Assembly (NCBI RefSeq): GCF_000374085.1
Contig: NZ_KB893551.1
Span: 1-64,000, forward strand
Reading direction: 5' to 3'
Source: Spirosoma spitsbergense DSM 19989
GTDB lineage: Bacteria; Bacteroidota; Bacteroidia; Cytophagales; Spirosomataceae
Length of the DNA: 64,000 nucleotides
The notes under the pieces are model-generated. The model was not told the origin of the DNA, ran no database searches, and saw only the letters and a program-made list of their open reading frames with translations. A program made the translations under genes and the position numbers. Below, one piece after another: positions 7,905 through 16,330 of this stretch (position 1 is the stretch's first letter; each line of letters opens with the position of its first letter).

Positions 7905-8406
7905 TTCCCCAATACCCTATCCCTTTGTGATTGATGAAGATGACAGCACGACCTTTGCTTTTGAGACTAATCACCAGTTAGTGTACGAAGTTCGGTTTAA
8001 ACATACCGGCTACATTTTTGTAAGCTACCCGGAACTCGAACTTCACGCCTTTGAATTGATAATCCGATTGGTGTCGAATAGCACAGGGAACAGAACGCCA
8101 CTTGATACCCAAATCGCAGCTACCATTGCTGGTATCGTCAGGTCATTTTTAGCCCGTACCGAGCGAGTGATTATTTACATCTGCGATTCGTCAGATTTGC
8201 GTCAGGTAACACGCGCCCGGAAATTTGATACCTGGTATGAATACTATCGGGGCATTGACTTCATCAAAATCAATCGCAACATCATTGATCCGTCAGGCGA
8301 AGTGTATTTGACAGCACTAATCATGCGGCACGATAATCCTCTCAAAGTCAGGATATTTGAGGCTTTCGATCGACTGACGTCCGGTCAGGCTGAAGATAAA
8401 CCATAA
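7888..8406 (+). CDS. DUF6169-like protein
   Basis: This 172-residue soluble protein starts at the ATG at 7888, inside the end of the preceding small gene. It opens with 'YPFVIDEDDSTTFAFETNHQLVYEVRF', then a helical region with 'DTQIAATIAGIVRSFLA' and a beta-rich end 'VIIYICDSSD...RKFDTWYEYY'. The pattern agrees with what I remember of DUF6169, a family of about 150-170 residues common in Bacteroidota with no assigned function. The family assignment is from memory and moderately sure. It shares an overlap with its upstream neighbour and lies 9 nt before an ECF sigma gene, so the three may be co-transcribed. Confidence 0.6.
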   Translation: MQKRNDSPIPYPFVIDEDDSTTFAFETNHQLVYEVRFKHTGYIFVSYPELELHAFELIIRLVSNSTGNRTPLDTQIAATIAGIVRSFLARTERVIIYICDSSDLRQVTRARKFDTWYEYYRGIDFIKINRNIIDPSGEVYLTALIMRHDNPLKVRIFEAFDRLTSGQAEDKP

Positions 8407-8415
8407 TGAATTTTT

Positions 8416-8967
8416 ATGCCCGATCCACCCAAACGCACCATTATCGAAACCGTCAGGGAATACGGGAATCGGCTGTCGCGGTTTATTCGGGGGCGGGTAA
8501 AAACGGATGAGGATGCCGAAGATATTTTGCAGGATGTCTGGTATCAGCTCAGTAATGTGGTGGATCTGGAGGGTATCGAGAGTATCAGCGGCTGGCTGTT
8601 TCAGGTGGCCCGCAACCGGATAACGGATACGTATCGAAAGAAAAAAGAAGAGTCGTTTACTGACCTGACGCCCGATGATGAGGCCGACGGCTTCAGTATC
8701 CGTGACCTGCTGCTGGCCGATGCCGAAACGCCCGACGATCAGTTTTTTAAAGACCTGTTTTGGGAAGAACTGATGCGGGCGCTGGACGAACTGCCCGATA
8801 ATCAGCGCACGGTGTTTGTGCAGAATGAACTGGAAGAGGTGACGCTACAGGAAATAGCTGACCAGACGGGCGAAAACCTGAAAACCATCATTTCCCGAAA
8901 ACGCTACGCCGTTCAGCATCTCCGAAAACGACTGAAATCCCTGTATGATGAACTCGATAACCTGTAA
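8416..8967 (+). CDS. ECF-type RNA polymerase sigma factor
   Basis: This 183-residue protein is a sigma-70 family ECF sigma factor. Region 2 contains 'LSRFIRGRVKTDEDAEDILQDVWYQL' and 'WLFQVARNRITDTYRKKK'. Region 4 contains 'ALDELPDNQRTVFVQNELEEVTLQEIADQTG', then 'TIISRKRYAVQHLRKRL', the helix-turn-helix that reads the -35 box. No FecR-type anti-sigma gene follows. Instead a small membrane protein lies 23 nt downstream, so this does not look like a canonical SusC/D-linked sigma. The downstream membrane protein may act as its regulator (inference). Confidence 0.92.
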   Translation: MPDPPKRTIIETVREYGNRLSRFIRGRVKTDEDAEDILQDVWYQLSNVVDLEGIESISGWLFQVARNRITDTYRKKKEESFTDLTPDDEADGFSIRDLLLADAETPDDQFFKDLFWEELMRALDELPDNQRTVFVQNELEEVTLQEIADQTGENLKTIISRKRYAVQHLRKRLKSLYDELDNL

Positions 8968-8990
8968 GCTCCTAAATCGCCTTTGATATA

Positions 8991-9320
8991 ATGAGAAATC
9001 ACGCTGGTAAAAAACGCTTTTTCATCCCGGTATTCATACTGCTGGCCCTGTTTGCCGTTACGTTTACCGTGTACTGGCTCTGGAACAACGTTCTGGTGGC
9101 GGTGGTGGCGGTAAAACCCGTTACCTACTGGCAGGCTATGGGGCTGCTCATACTGTCCCGCTTGCTGCTGGGTGGTTTCAAAGTCGGTGGTCCGCCCAGT
9201 CGCCCGCCCATGGGAGGAAGGGGTGACCACTGGCGCGAAAAATGGCGCAGCATGAGCGACGAAGAACGGGCCGCGATCAAAAATAAGTGGCGACGCTGGG
9301 GGAAGGGTACCCCTGAATAA
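8991..9320 (+). CDS. small membrane protein downstream of ECF sigma factor
   Basis: This 109-residue protein has a basic N-terminus and two hydrophobic segments: about residues 11-41 ('FFIPVFILLALFAVTF' then 'VLVAVVAV') and about 46-62 ('YWQAMGLLILSRLLLGGF'). A soluble Gly/Pro/Arg-rich tail ends in 'MSDEERAAIKNKWRRWGKG'. That tail resembles the cytoplasmic ends of small membrane proteins that commonly follow sigma factors in Bacteroidota. Its position suggests co-transcription with the sigma gene and a possible role in sequestering or modulating it; this is inferred from context only. Confidence 0.7.
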   Translation: MRNHAGKKRFFIPVFILLALFAVTFTVYWLWNNVLVAVVAVKPVTYWQAMGLLILSRLLLGGFKVGGPPSRPPMGGRGDHWREKWRSMSDEERAAIKNKWRRWGKGTPE

Positions 9321-9343
9321 CCTGACGAATTACGGCAAATACT

Positions 9344-9604
9344 ATGAAATTAACCTGGACATTCTACCCCCGCGGCCAACCCAGCATCTCGCTGACGGTG
9401 GTATACATCCCTAAACTGGACGACGTGCCTGTGCCTGTAGTGGGCTACCTGGACGTAGACACGAACACGGCCTTCGTGAACTGGGCCAATTTTCAGGTTT
9501 TCAACTCCACCGATCAGGTTTCGAAAAAAGCACTTTTTGAGTCATTGATAAGAAAGCCAACCGCCGACCGACAAGTGGTGAACCTGCTCATAGACCGAAG
9601 TTGA
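9344..9604 (+). CDS. hypothetical protein, 86 aa
   Basis: This 86-residue protein begins at an ATG 24 nt after the preceding gene and has no signal peptide or membrane segment. The sequence is beta-rich in the first half ('WTFYPRGQPSISLTVVYIP', 'VPVPVVGYLDVDTNTAFVNW') and helical at the end ('SKKALFESLIRK'). I do not recognise a family. Its place just before a strong bidirectional terminator (9644-9675) makes it the probable last gene of the sigma-factor transcript. Confidence 0.6.
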   Translation: MKLTWTFYPRGQPSISLTVVYIPKLDDVPVPVVGYLDVDTNTAFVNWANFQVFNSTDQVSKKALFESLIRKPTADRQVVNLLIDRS

Positions 9605-9643
9605 CACCCGTTTGGCGGCACCTGCCGTATTTGAAAACGATAA

Positions 9644-9675
9644 AAAAACGGGCTACTTACCAGCAGCCCGTTTTT
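9644..9675. terminator. bidirectional intrinsic terminator
   Basis: The 11-nt arms AAAAACGGGCT (9644-9654) and AGCCCGTTTTT (9665-9675) pair perfectly around a 10-nt loop, with A and T tracts on the outside. It separates the plus-strand 9344-9604 gene from the convergent minus-strand SusD gene. Confidence 0.88.
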
Positions 9676-9696
9676 GTCATTGTGAACCAGGACGCG

Positions 9697-11154
9697 TTAT
9701 TTGGTATCCCAGAATACTTTGGTGGTTAGTTTATCCCCGCCGATGGCCGTTGCGGCCGCGGTGTAATTGGTGATGTTGGCGTTCTGCTCCGAGTTGGGAT
9801 AGGTGTACCGAACCGGGAAATCGCCCTGCGGTACGGCCGGTACGTTGAACGTCGGGAAGTCGAACCGGCGGTATTCCGTCCAGGCTTCCAGTCCCCGGTT
9901 AAACAGGGCCAGGTACTTTTGCCGGGCAATCTTCTGGAGCGGAGTAGCGCCGATGGCCGTAGCAAACGCAACCGTCGGGCCAGCCAGATAGGTAGTAGCG
10001 GCTGATGCCGTACCACCCCAGTACAGGACAGAAGCCGTGATGCCGGCATTGTAGAAACTCTCCGCCGTGCCGCCCACGGTATACCCCCGTGCGGCAGCTT
10101 CGGCCAGGTAAAACTCCGTCTCCACAAAATCAAGTAGTATCCCCGGTGTTGTTTGGGCAGTCATGTTGGGCCCCGCCTTCGAATACGTAATGAACGCATT
10201 ACTGCGGCCGTAAACACCGCCCGAGTAAGCCCCCGCGTTGTCTTTGGTGTAATACAGCGGAATACGCGGATCGGATGAGGTTTTCATCATGTCGATCATG
10301 GTATTGGAGGCTACATAATCTTCGCGCGAAGACTGAATCAGGTTTACCCAGATAGGGTTTGTGTTCGGCGTGGTCGACAGATAGGTTATCGTGGCGTTGT
10401 CCGTGTTGGCCGTGAACACACCCGCTTTTACAGCGGCTTCGGCCATTGTTTTCGACTTGGCCGCATTCACATCGGCCAGAGTCATGGCCATGCGCAGTTT
10501 GAGCGTGTTGGCAAACTTAACCCAACTGGCCACGTTGCCTTTATACACCAGGTCGGCGGTGCCGAAGCTGTCCGAACCGGGGGCTAACTGGCTGGTGGCC
10601 TTGTCGAGCCGGGCAAACAGATCGTCGTAGATAGCAGCGGCATCGTCGTAGGCGGGTACCAGGTTATCCGGGTTCAGGGCTTCCGATTTCAGGCTGGTAC
10701 TGATCGCACTCGAATACGGAATATTGCCAAAGGTATTGACCAGAATCGAATAGGTGTACACTTCCATAATCTCGATAATGGCCAGTTTGTTCTGGTCAAC
10801 GGCCGGATACAGGCTTGGGTTAGCCTTGATAATGGATTTTGCTTCCTTGTAATCGAGCAGCACATCGCGGTAGAGCGAGGTCCAGAAACCGGCACCCACA
10901 TCCACCAGGTTATAGGCACTGGTGCTGAAGTAGGTGGTTTCGGCAAATTGCTGGGCCATTATTTTGAACGTAAACCCGTATACGATAGCATCCGATAAAT
11001 TTCGGGTGGCATTACTAAAGAAAGGGGAAGCCGGTACACTACCCGACTGATACGCTTTGGGGTTCGTGTTGATCGACGTTATATCGTCGTTGCAGGACGT
11101 AGTCACGGTCAGCAGAACCAGTAGACTAAGAACGGCCGTTAGTATTTTTTTCAT
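9697..11154 (-). CDS. SusD/RagB family nutrient-binding outer-membrane lipoprotein
   Basis: This 485-residue lipoprotein (from the ATG at 11154) has a signal peptide ending in a lipobox ('LTVTTSCNDD', Cys near residue 21), so it is anchored in the outer membrane. It matches the SusD-like_2 type: 'INTNPKAY' after the Cys, helical TPR-like blocks ('LAIIEIMEVYTYSILVNTFGNIPYS'), and the C-terminal 'IARQKYLALFNRGLEAWTEYRRFDFP' that is very typical. SusD proteins act as a lid and ligand-capture subunit on the SusC channel. The gene follows its SusC partner by 13 bp. The ligand cannot be read from sequence; no glycoside hydrolase is adjacent. Confidence 0.94.
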   Translation of the reverse strand: MKKILTAVLSLLVLLTVTTSCNDDITSINTNPKAYQSGSVPASPFFSNATRNLSDAIVYGFTFKIMAQQFAETTYFSTSAYNLVDVGAGFWTSLYRDVLLDYKEAKSIIKANPSLYPAVDQNKLAIIEIMEVYTYSILVNTFGNIPYSSAISTSLKSEALNPDNLVPAYDDAAAIYDDLFARLDKATSQLAPGSDSFGTADLVYKGNVASWVKFANTLKLRMAMTLADVNAAKSKTMAEAAVKAGVFTANTDNATITYLSTTPNTNPIWVNLIQSSREDYVASNTMIDMMKTSSDPRIPLYYTKDNAGAYSGGVYGRSNAFITYSKAGPNMTAQTTPGILLDFVETEFYLAEAAARGYTVGGTAESFYNAGITASVLYWGGTASAATTYLAGPTVAFATAIGATPLQKIARQKYLALFNRGLEAWTEYRRFDFPTFNVPAVPQGDFPVRYTYPNSEQNANITNYTAAATAIGGDKLTTKVFWDTK

Positions 11155-11167
11155 AGTAAGCACAGAA

Positions 11168-14100
11168 TTAGAATGTTGCTTTAATATTGAAACCGATGTT
11201 ACGAACGTTGGGCAGGCTTCCTACCTGCACCCCCTGAATGTTACCCGCGCCGAGGTTGTCTTCGGGGTCGGCGTACGGAATGTTTTTGTGGATGATCCAC
11301 AGGTTCCGGCCAACCACCGAAAGCGACAGACTCCGCAAAGGGTTCAGTTTAGCCAGCAGGGCCGGTGGCATAGCAACGGTAAAGAGCACTTCGCGCAATT
11401 TTAGGTAACTCGCGTCATACACATAGCGGTGCGTTGGTCCAATGGTTTGTGTACCCGCCTGCGGATAATCGAGCATGTTGAGCCGGGTTGTGTTGACCGA
11501 ACCATCCGGGTTGACGCCGGGCAGCAGGATACCACCGCCATCGGCTACCGGGCTGCGTACCGGCTTGCCCAGTTCATTTAAACCGGCACTTTCTTCGTAC
11601 AGACCGGTAGCCAGCCCGTAATACTGGTCGATAGACAGGATGTCTCCCCCCTGCTTGGCATCCAGCAGGAAGCTGAACGTCAGGATTTTGTAGCTGAATG
11701 AGTTTTGCAGACCACCCGTCCATTTGGGGTTGATGTTGCCAATCTCATTGGTCGTCGTGGTCGTGCGCAGGTAACGGCCCGTAGTGGCGTTAACCGTAGG
11801 CTGACCGTTGGTATAGATATAATCCGTTCCGTAGAGCGTACCGTAGCTTTTGCCGAGTGGGGCGTTGGAGGAGCCACTGGCCTGGAAATCGCCATTGGGC
11901 AGGGCAAAGTTGGTAACGTTGTCGTACAGTTTCACCACCTTGTTGCGGATGCGGGTCCAGTTCAGGTTGACATCCCACCGGAAGGCACCGATCTTGACGG
12001 GGGTACCCGTCAGCGATACTTCCAGCCCTTTGTTTTCCAGAATACCCGCGTTGACGTACTTCGAGTTATAGCCCGTAGCCGTCGATACCGTTACCGGAAT
12101 GATCTGATCCACCGACTGTGAGTTGAAGTACGTTACGTCCAGGCCTATACGGCCGTCGAGGTACGACGTCTCAACCCCGATCTCGTAACTCTTGGTCCGT
12201 TCCGGGCGGAGGTTGTTGTTGTTTTTGGTGCCAGGTACCGAAAACAGCGGAATCGAGCCAAAGGCCGTTGGTTTGTCATACAGGTCGGCCAGGGCGTTGA
12301 AAGGCGCATCGGCCCCCACCTCGGCGTAGTTGGCCCGCAGTTTGCCGAAGGTGAAAAACGGGTTATCCTGGATAAATTTGGAAAACACGAAGCTGGTCGA
12401 AATCTGGCCGTAGTTGTACGCATTATTGCCTTTAGGCAGGGTAGAGGCCACATCGCGCCGGTACGATCCGTTCAGGAAAATAAAATCCTTATAGCCCACT
12501 TCCGCATCGGCAAAATAGCCGTTCACCTGCTTATTCAGGTAGTAGCCCTGCTCGTTGGGTGCTTCGATAGGGTTGACCGAGTTCGACAGTGCGTAGATTT
12601 TAGGGACCACCAGACCACCGTTGGTTTGCGCGCTCAGGCCGGTTTGGGAGGTTTTCCGGATGTTGACACCGGCGGCTGCTTTGAAGGAAAGACTGGGGCT
12701 GAAATTCTTATTCGCCGTCAGCAAAAAGTCGTAGTTGTATTCTTTGAACGACAAATCACGACGCACGTACCGACCGGCGGGAAATACGATACTACCCACG
12801 GCAGTTGGTTCTTCCTGCGCCTGCGTGTACGAATCCAGCGAAATCCGGCCCATGGCATTCAGCCAGTCGGTGATTTTATAATCCAGCTTGGTGTAGCCCA
12901 GGTAGCGTAACCGGCTGTCGTTCGGGGCGTTTTCGTAGGCTGCAAAATACGGGTTGTCCCAGTAGATGATACCCGTTTTGTTGGGTAGACCGCTGGCCCA
13001 GTTCCAGGTAATGTTCTGGCCGGTCCGCTGGTAAGCTGCTTCCTGCTCTTTAACATCAACGTTCACTTCCCACCACTCCCGGAAACTGGAAATGTTGTTG
13101 TTGCCGCCGTAGCCCTGCGCGTAGCGGCCTTTTCCTTTCACGTTGGTCAGGTTGATGGAGGCCGTGGCTGTCAGGCGGGGGGTCACCAGGTACGAACCGC
13201 TGAAGTTGAGGAAGTCTTTTTGCAGGTGGCTGTTCGGCTGGATACCCTTGTCTTTATTGAAGGTATAGCCCAGTTTGAAGAATCCTTTGTCATTACCGCC
13301 GTCGATGGTAACGCTGTTATTCGTCGTGATACCCTGCTCGAAGAACGAAAACGGATCGTTCTGCGCAGCTACCCAGGGCGTTGCTTTCTTGTAGGTAGGG
13401 GATGTCGGATCACCGAAGGCATTCCATTGATACACCAGCAGGCTGGGATCGAACGGTGCACCAACCGAAGCATCTTCGTAAGTGGGTACAATATTGTCGG
13501 GCTTACCGTCGCCGTCTACGTCGGCCTGGTCAAAATAACCGTCACCGGTAGGGCCGTAGTATTTGCCGTACCCACCACCATACTGCTTCTGATATTTGGG
13601 AAACGTGCTTCTGTCGGCGTTGCTGAAGGTAAGGCCGGTGTTGATCGTTACCCCCAGTCCTTTCTTACGCCCTTTTTTAGTCGTTATATAGACGACACCG
13701 TTCGAGGCCCGTGAGCCGTAGAGCGCCGTAGCCGCCGGTCCTTTCAGAATGGTGGTCGACTCAATATCGTCCGGGTTAATATCGGCAGCCGCGTTGCCAT
13801 AATCATACCCGGCCGTGCCCCGGCTGGTGCGGGAGGCATTGTTGGTCGAGTTGTCGATAGGGACACCATCCACCACAAATAACGCCTGGTTCGATCCGTT
13901 CAGTGATTTCCAACCCCGGATAACGATACCCGTCGAACCGCCCAGACCATTGTTTTTCTGAATCTGTACCCCCGCCACTTTACCCGACAAAGCGTTGACG
14001 AAATTGGCATCGCGGGTGTTGCTGATGGCATCGCCCGATACCGTTTGAGCCGCGTAGGAAAGCTCATTCCGCGTTTTCAGAATACCCTGTGCTGTAACGA

Positions 14101-14422
14101 CGATTTCGGAGAGCTGTTTGGTATCGCCAGCCAGTGCCACGTCGAGCGTTGTTTTGCCATTGATCGGCTGCTCTAACGTCTTGTGGCCGATGAAGGAAAA
14201 TACCAGTGAACTACCCGTTGTTGGGACCGAGAGCGAATAAAGGCCGTTGGCATCGGTAACGGTACCTGTTGATGTTCCTTTGATAACCACGTTCACGCCG
14301 GGCAGGAAGCTGCCATCATCGGCGGAAGTAACTTTTCCTGAAACCGTTCGGCTTTGCGCCCAGGCCAGGTTGGACAACAGGATAAGTATACTTCCTACGC
14401 CAAGTAGTAGTACTTGTTTCAT
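11168..14422 (-). CDS. SusC/RagA family TonB-linked outer-membrane transporter
   Basis: This 1084-residue protein starts with a signal peptide (residues 1-22, ending LAWAQ). It continues with a carboxypeptidase-D regulatory-like domain ('VSGKVTSADDGSFLPGVNVVIKGTSTG', about 28-105), a TonB plug with 'VVTAQGI' and 'DIESTTILKGPAATALYGSRA', and a large 22-strand barrel ending in an aromatic residue ('NIKATF'). It imports a bulky ligand through the outer membrane using TonB energy, together with the SusD lipoprotein encoded 13 bp downstream. There is no STN domain and no sigma/anti-sigma pair nearby, so regulation is not by the FecI-FecR route. The length is normal for the family. Confidence 0.95.
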   Translation of the reverse strand: MKQVLLLGVGSILILLSNLAWAQSRTVSGKVTSADDGSFLPGVNVVIKGTSTGTVTDANGLYSLSVPTTGSSLVFSFIGHKTLEQPINGKTTLDVALAGDTKQLSEIVVTAQGILKTRNELSYAAQTVSGDAISNTRDANFVNALSGKVAGVQIQKNNGLGGSTGIVIRGWKSLNGSNQALFVVDGVPIDNSTNNASRTSRGTAGYDYGNAAADINPDDIESTTILKGPAATALYGSRASNGVVYITTKKGRKKGLGVTINTGLTFSNADRSTFPKYQKQYGGGYGKYYGPTGDGYFDQADVDGDGKPDNIVPTYEDASVGAPFDPSLLVYQWNAFGDPTSPTYKKATPWVAAQNDPFSFFEQGITTNNSVTIDGGNDKGFFKLGYTFNKDKGIQPNSHLQKDFLNFSGSYLVTPRLTATASINLTNVKGKGRYAQGYGGNNNISSFREWWEVNVDVKEQEAAYQRTGQNITWNWASGLPNKTGIIYWDNPYFAAYENAPNDSRLRYLGYTKLDYKITDWLNAMGRISLDSYTQAQEEPTAVGSIVFPAGRYVRRDLSFKEYNYDFLLTANKNFSPSLSFKAAAGVNIRKTSQTGLSAQTNGGLVVPKIYALSNSVNPIEAPNEQGYYLNKQVNGYFADAEVGYKDFIFLNGSYRRDVASTLPKGNNAYNYGQISTSFVFSKFIQDNPFFTFGKLRANYAEVGADAPFNALADLYDKPTAFGSIPLFSVPGTKNNNNLRPERTKSYEIGVETSYLDGRIGLDVTYFNSQSVDQIIPVTVSTATGYNSKYVNAGILENKGLEVSLTGTPVKIGAFRWDVNLNWTRIRNKVVKLYDNVTNFALPNGDFQASGSSNAPLGKSYGTLYGTDYIYTNGQPTVNATTGRYLRTTTTTNEIGNINPKWTGGLQNSFSYKILTFSFLLDAKQGGDILSIDQYYGLATGLYEESAGLNELGKPVRSPVADGGGILLPGVNPDGSVNTTRLNMLDYPQAGTQTIGPTHRYVYDASYLKLREVLFTVAMPPALLAKLNPLRSLSLSVVGRNLWIIHKNIPYADPEDNLGAGNIQGVQVGSLPNVRNIGFNIKATF

Positions 14423-14772
14423 AGAATAGTGTATTTAAGTTAAGATGAAATTTTAACTCCAAATTAACGACAATTGAGTCGGAATATAATACTGTAGTTA
14501 TGTATTATTTCGGTAGATAATTTTATTAATAGTTGATAGTTTGGAATTAAAAGGGGTTTTATTTGATAAAGTCAATTTTTTATTCGTATAGTTATTTTGG
14601 TTGTAGGAGGGCTTGTAAGCGTATAGTCATGGGTAGTAAATGGGCTGAGGGCCTGAAAAAGATGGGAGTTTTTACTGTTTTTTTAATCTTATCATTGCCA
14701 TAATACTGGATTAATACTGAGGTAATAACCCAGGAATAGCTTTGTGAAAATTTAGCTGACCCCTTATTACTT
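14423..14772. other. AT-rich divergent intergenic region
   Basis: This 350-bp gap lies between the divergent SusC and PhoX-like genes. It is clearly AT-rich and holds no convincing ORF. For the minus strand, TTAATTTG (14460-14467, one mismatch to TAnnTTTG) is the best -7 candidate for SusC. For the plus strand the candidate is at 14737-14744. No repeat or operator palindrome stood out. Confidence 0.5.
14737..14744 (+). promoter_or_regulatory. candidate -7 element for the PhoX-like gene
   Basis: TAGCTTTG matches TAnnTTTG exactly and lies 28 nt before the ATG at 14773. No TTG occurs at the ideal -33 distance (a CTG is close), so the promoter may be weak or assisted. Confidence 0.4.
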
Positions 14773-16251
14773 ATGGCTACAAACAAACGTTTACTATCAT
14801 CTACAGCTCTCCTGACGTTGTTCGCTCTGGCTGGTTGTACCGATCATCGGGCTCCCGATAGCCCGGCTATCGTCATTCAGAATCGTTCCGTTACGCCCGT
14901 GCTGGCTAAATTGCTGCCCGGTGCCGCTGGTGGCCGTCTGGCGGCAGGTGGCGTTTCGATGTATTCCCTGCTCAGCAGCGATGACCAGTTGGCGCAATCG
15001 CCCAGTTACGTGTTTGGCGGCTCGGCCGATGGAGCGGGTATCTTTCAGAACCCCGATGGTAATTACTCGCTCATCGTGAACAACGAGGATAACTTCGCCG
15101 TATCACGCATCACCCTCGACAAAGCCTTCAAGCCCATCAAAGGCGAGTATATTCTGAATTCCGACGGAGGAACCTGGCGGTTATGTTCGGCCACGCTGGC
15201 CACGCCTGTTGAGCATGGTTTTGGTCCGGTATTCCTGACCTGCGGTGAAAGCGGTGCCGAGTCGCGGACCCACGCGTTGCGGGTAGATGCGGATCCGCAG
15301 CAGGCCGCCATCTCGCGGGAAGTAGCTGGACTGGGCCGGTGGAGTGCCGAAAATGCGGTGCCCCTGCCTAAAACGGCCTATCCCAACAAAACTGTTATCG
15401 TCATTGGCGATGATGATTCAGGTACCGATGGTGGTCAGGTGGCCATGTACCTTTCTAATACGGTGGGCGATCTGGATAACGGTTCCCTGTATATGCTGCG
15501 CCGGACCGATGGCAACCAACGCGAAATGGACATGAATCCGGGGACGATGTATGACGTGGAATTCGTTAAAATCGACAACCACAAAACCCTCACGGGCGCC
15601 CAGATCAACGCTAGGGTAAATACGCTGAAAGGCATAAAGTTTGGTCGGGTAGAGGATGTCGATTACCGGAAAGGGGGTGGTGCCAACGGTCGGGACGTAT
15701 TTTTTGCCGTGACGGGTCAGGATAATTCGGGCGCGAATGCCGACTATTCCCGTTCTAAATATGGCCGTATCTATAAACTGACGCTGGATGCCAACGATCC
15801 AACGAAAGGTAAGCTGGAAGTAATCCTGAACGGCGACGACCGGTCTGGTATCGCCAAAACGTTTCAGGACCCGGATAACGTTTGCGTTACGACCAACTAT
15901 ATCTACATCATGGAAGACCCAAACGGCTACGGCGACGAGAAGCATGATGGCTACGTGTATCAGTATAACCTGAATACGAAGCAGTTGACTCCTATCATTG
16001 AACTGTACCACCGCCGGACTGAAGCCGATGCCGCTAAATACAACGTGGGTGGTACATCAGCCCTGGGTGACTGGGAAAGCAGCGGTATGATCGACGTGTC
16101 GGATGTAACGGGTCGGCCCAATACGTTTATGCTCGGCATTCAGGCGCACACCTGGCGGGGCGATAAGTACAAGGGCGTCGATGGCGGATCGAAGCGACTC
16201 AGCGAAAATCAGGCCAGTCAGCTTATCCTGATTGAAGGACTGCCCCGGTAA
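14773..16251 (+). CDS. PhoX-like (DUF839) lipoprotein
   Basis: This 492-residue exported lipoprotein has its signal peptide ending in 'LTLFALAGC' (Cys22). The mature part reads as a beta-propeller with blocks resembling the PhoX/DUF839 family: 'FGRVEDVDYR', 'DVFFAVTGQD', 'YGRIYKLTLDAND', 'FQDPDNVCVTTNYIYIMEDP', 'GYVYQYNLNTKQL' and 'DWESSGMIDVSD'. PhoX enzymes are calcium- and iron-dependent alkaline phosphatases with several acidic ligands. Acidic motifs are present ('IGDDDSGTDGG'), but I cannot confirm the full metal site, so it may be an inactive relative. It is followed 80 bp later by a di-heme cytochrome c peroxidase on the same strand, with a hairpin between them. Confidence 0.6.
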   Translation: MATNKRLLSSTALLTLFALAGCTDHRAPDSPAIVIQNRSVTPVLAKLLPGAAGGRLAAGGVSMYSLLSSDDQLAQSPSYVFGGSADGAGIFQNPDGNYSLIVNNEDNFAVSRITLDKAFKPIKGEYILNSDGGTWRLCSATLATPVEHGFGPVFLTCGESGAESRTHALRVDADPQQAAISREVAGLGRWSAENAVPLPKTAYPNKTVIVIGDDDSGTDGGQVAMYLSNTVGDLDNGSLYMLRRTDGNQREMDMNPGTMYDVEFVKIDNHKTLTGAQINARVNTLKGIKFGRVEDVDYRKGGGANGRDVFFAVTGQDNSGANADYSRSKYGRIYKLTLDANDPTKGKLEVILNGDDRSGIAKTFQDPDNVCVTTNYIYIMEDPNGYGDEKHDGYVYQYNLNTKQLTPIIELYHRRTEADAAKYNVGGTSALGDWESSGMIDVSDVTGRPNTFMLGIQAHTWRGDKYKGVDGGSKRLSENQASQLILIEGLPR

Positions 16252-16277
16252 CTAGTCAAACTAAGCGTGTCATCCAG

Positions 16278-16318
16278 AAACCGCCCGACCGGATGTTTTC
16301 TGGTTGGGTGGTTTTCTT
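16278..16318 (+). terminator. probable terminator after the PhoX-like gene
   Basis: AAACCGCCCGA (16278-16288) pairs with TTGGGTGGTTT (16304-16314), including two G-T wobbles, and a T-rich stretch (GTTTTCTT) overlaps the 3' arm. It lies just before the start of the peroxidase gene, so it may only attenuate read-through. Confidence 0.5.
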
Positions 16319-16330
16319 CCCGCTCCAGTC

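Noticed and set aside
15418-16011. 197-codon minus-strand frame opposite the PhoX-like gene
   Set aside because: It is the antisense shadow of a gene with a signal peptide and family motifs.
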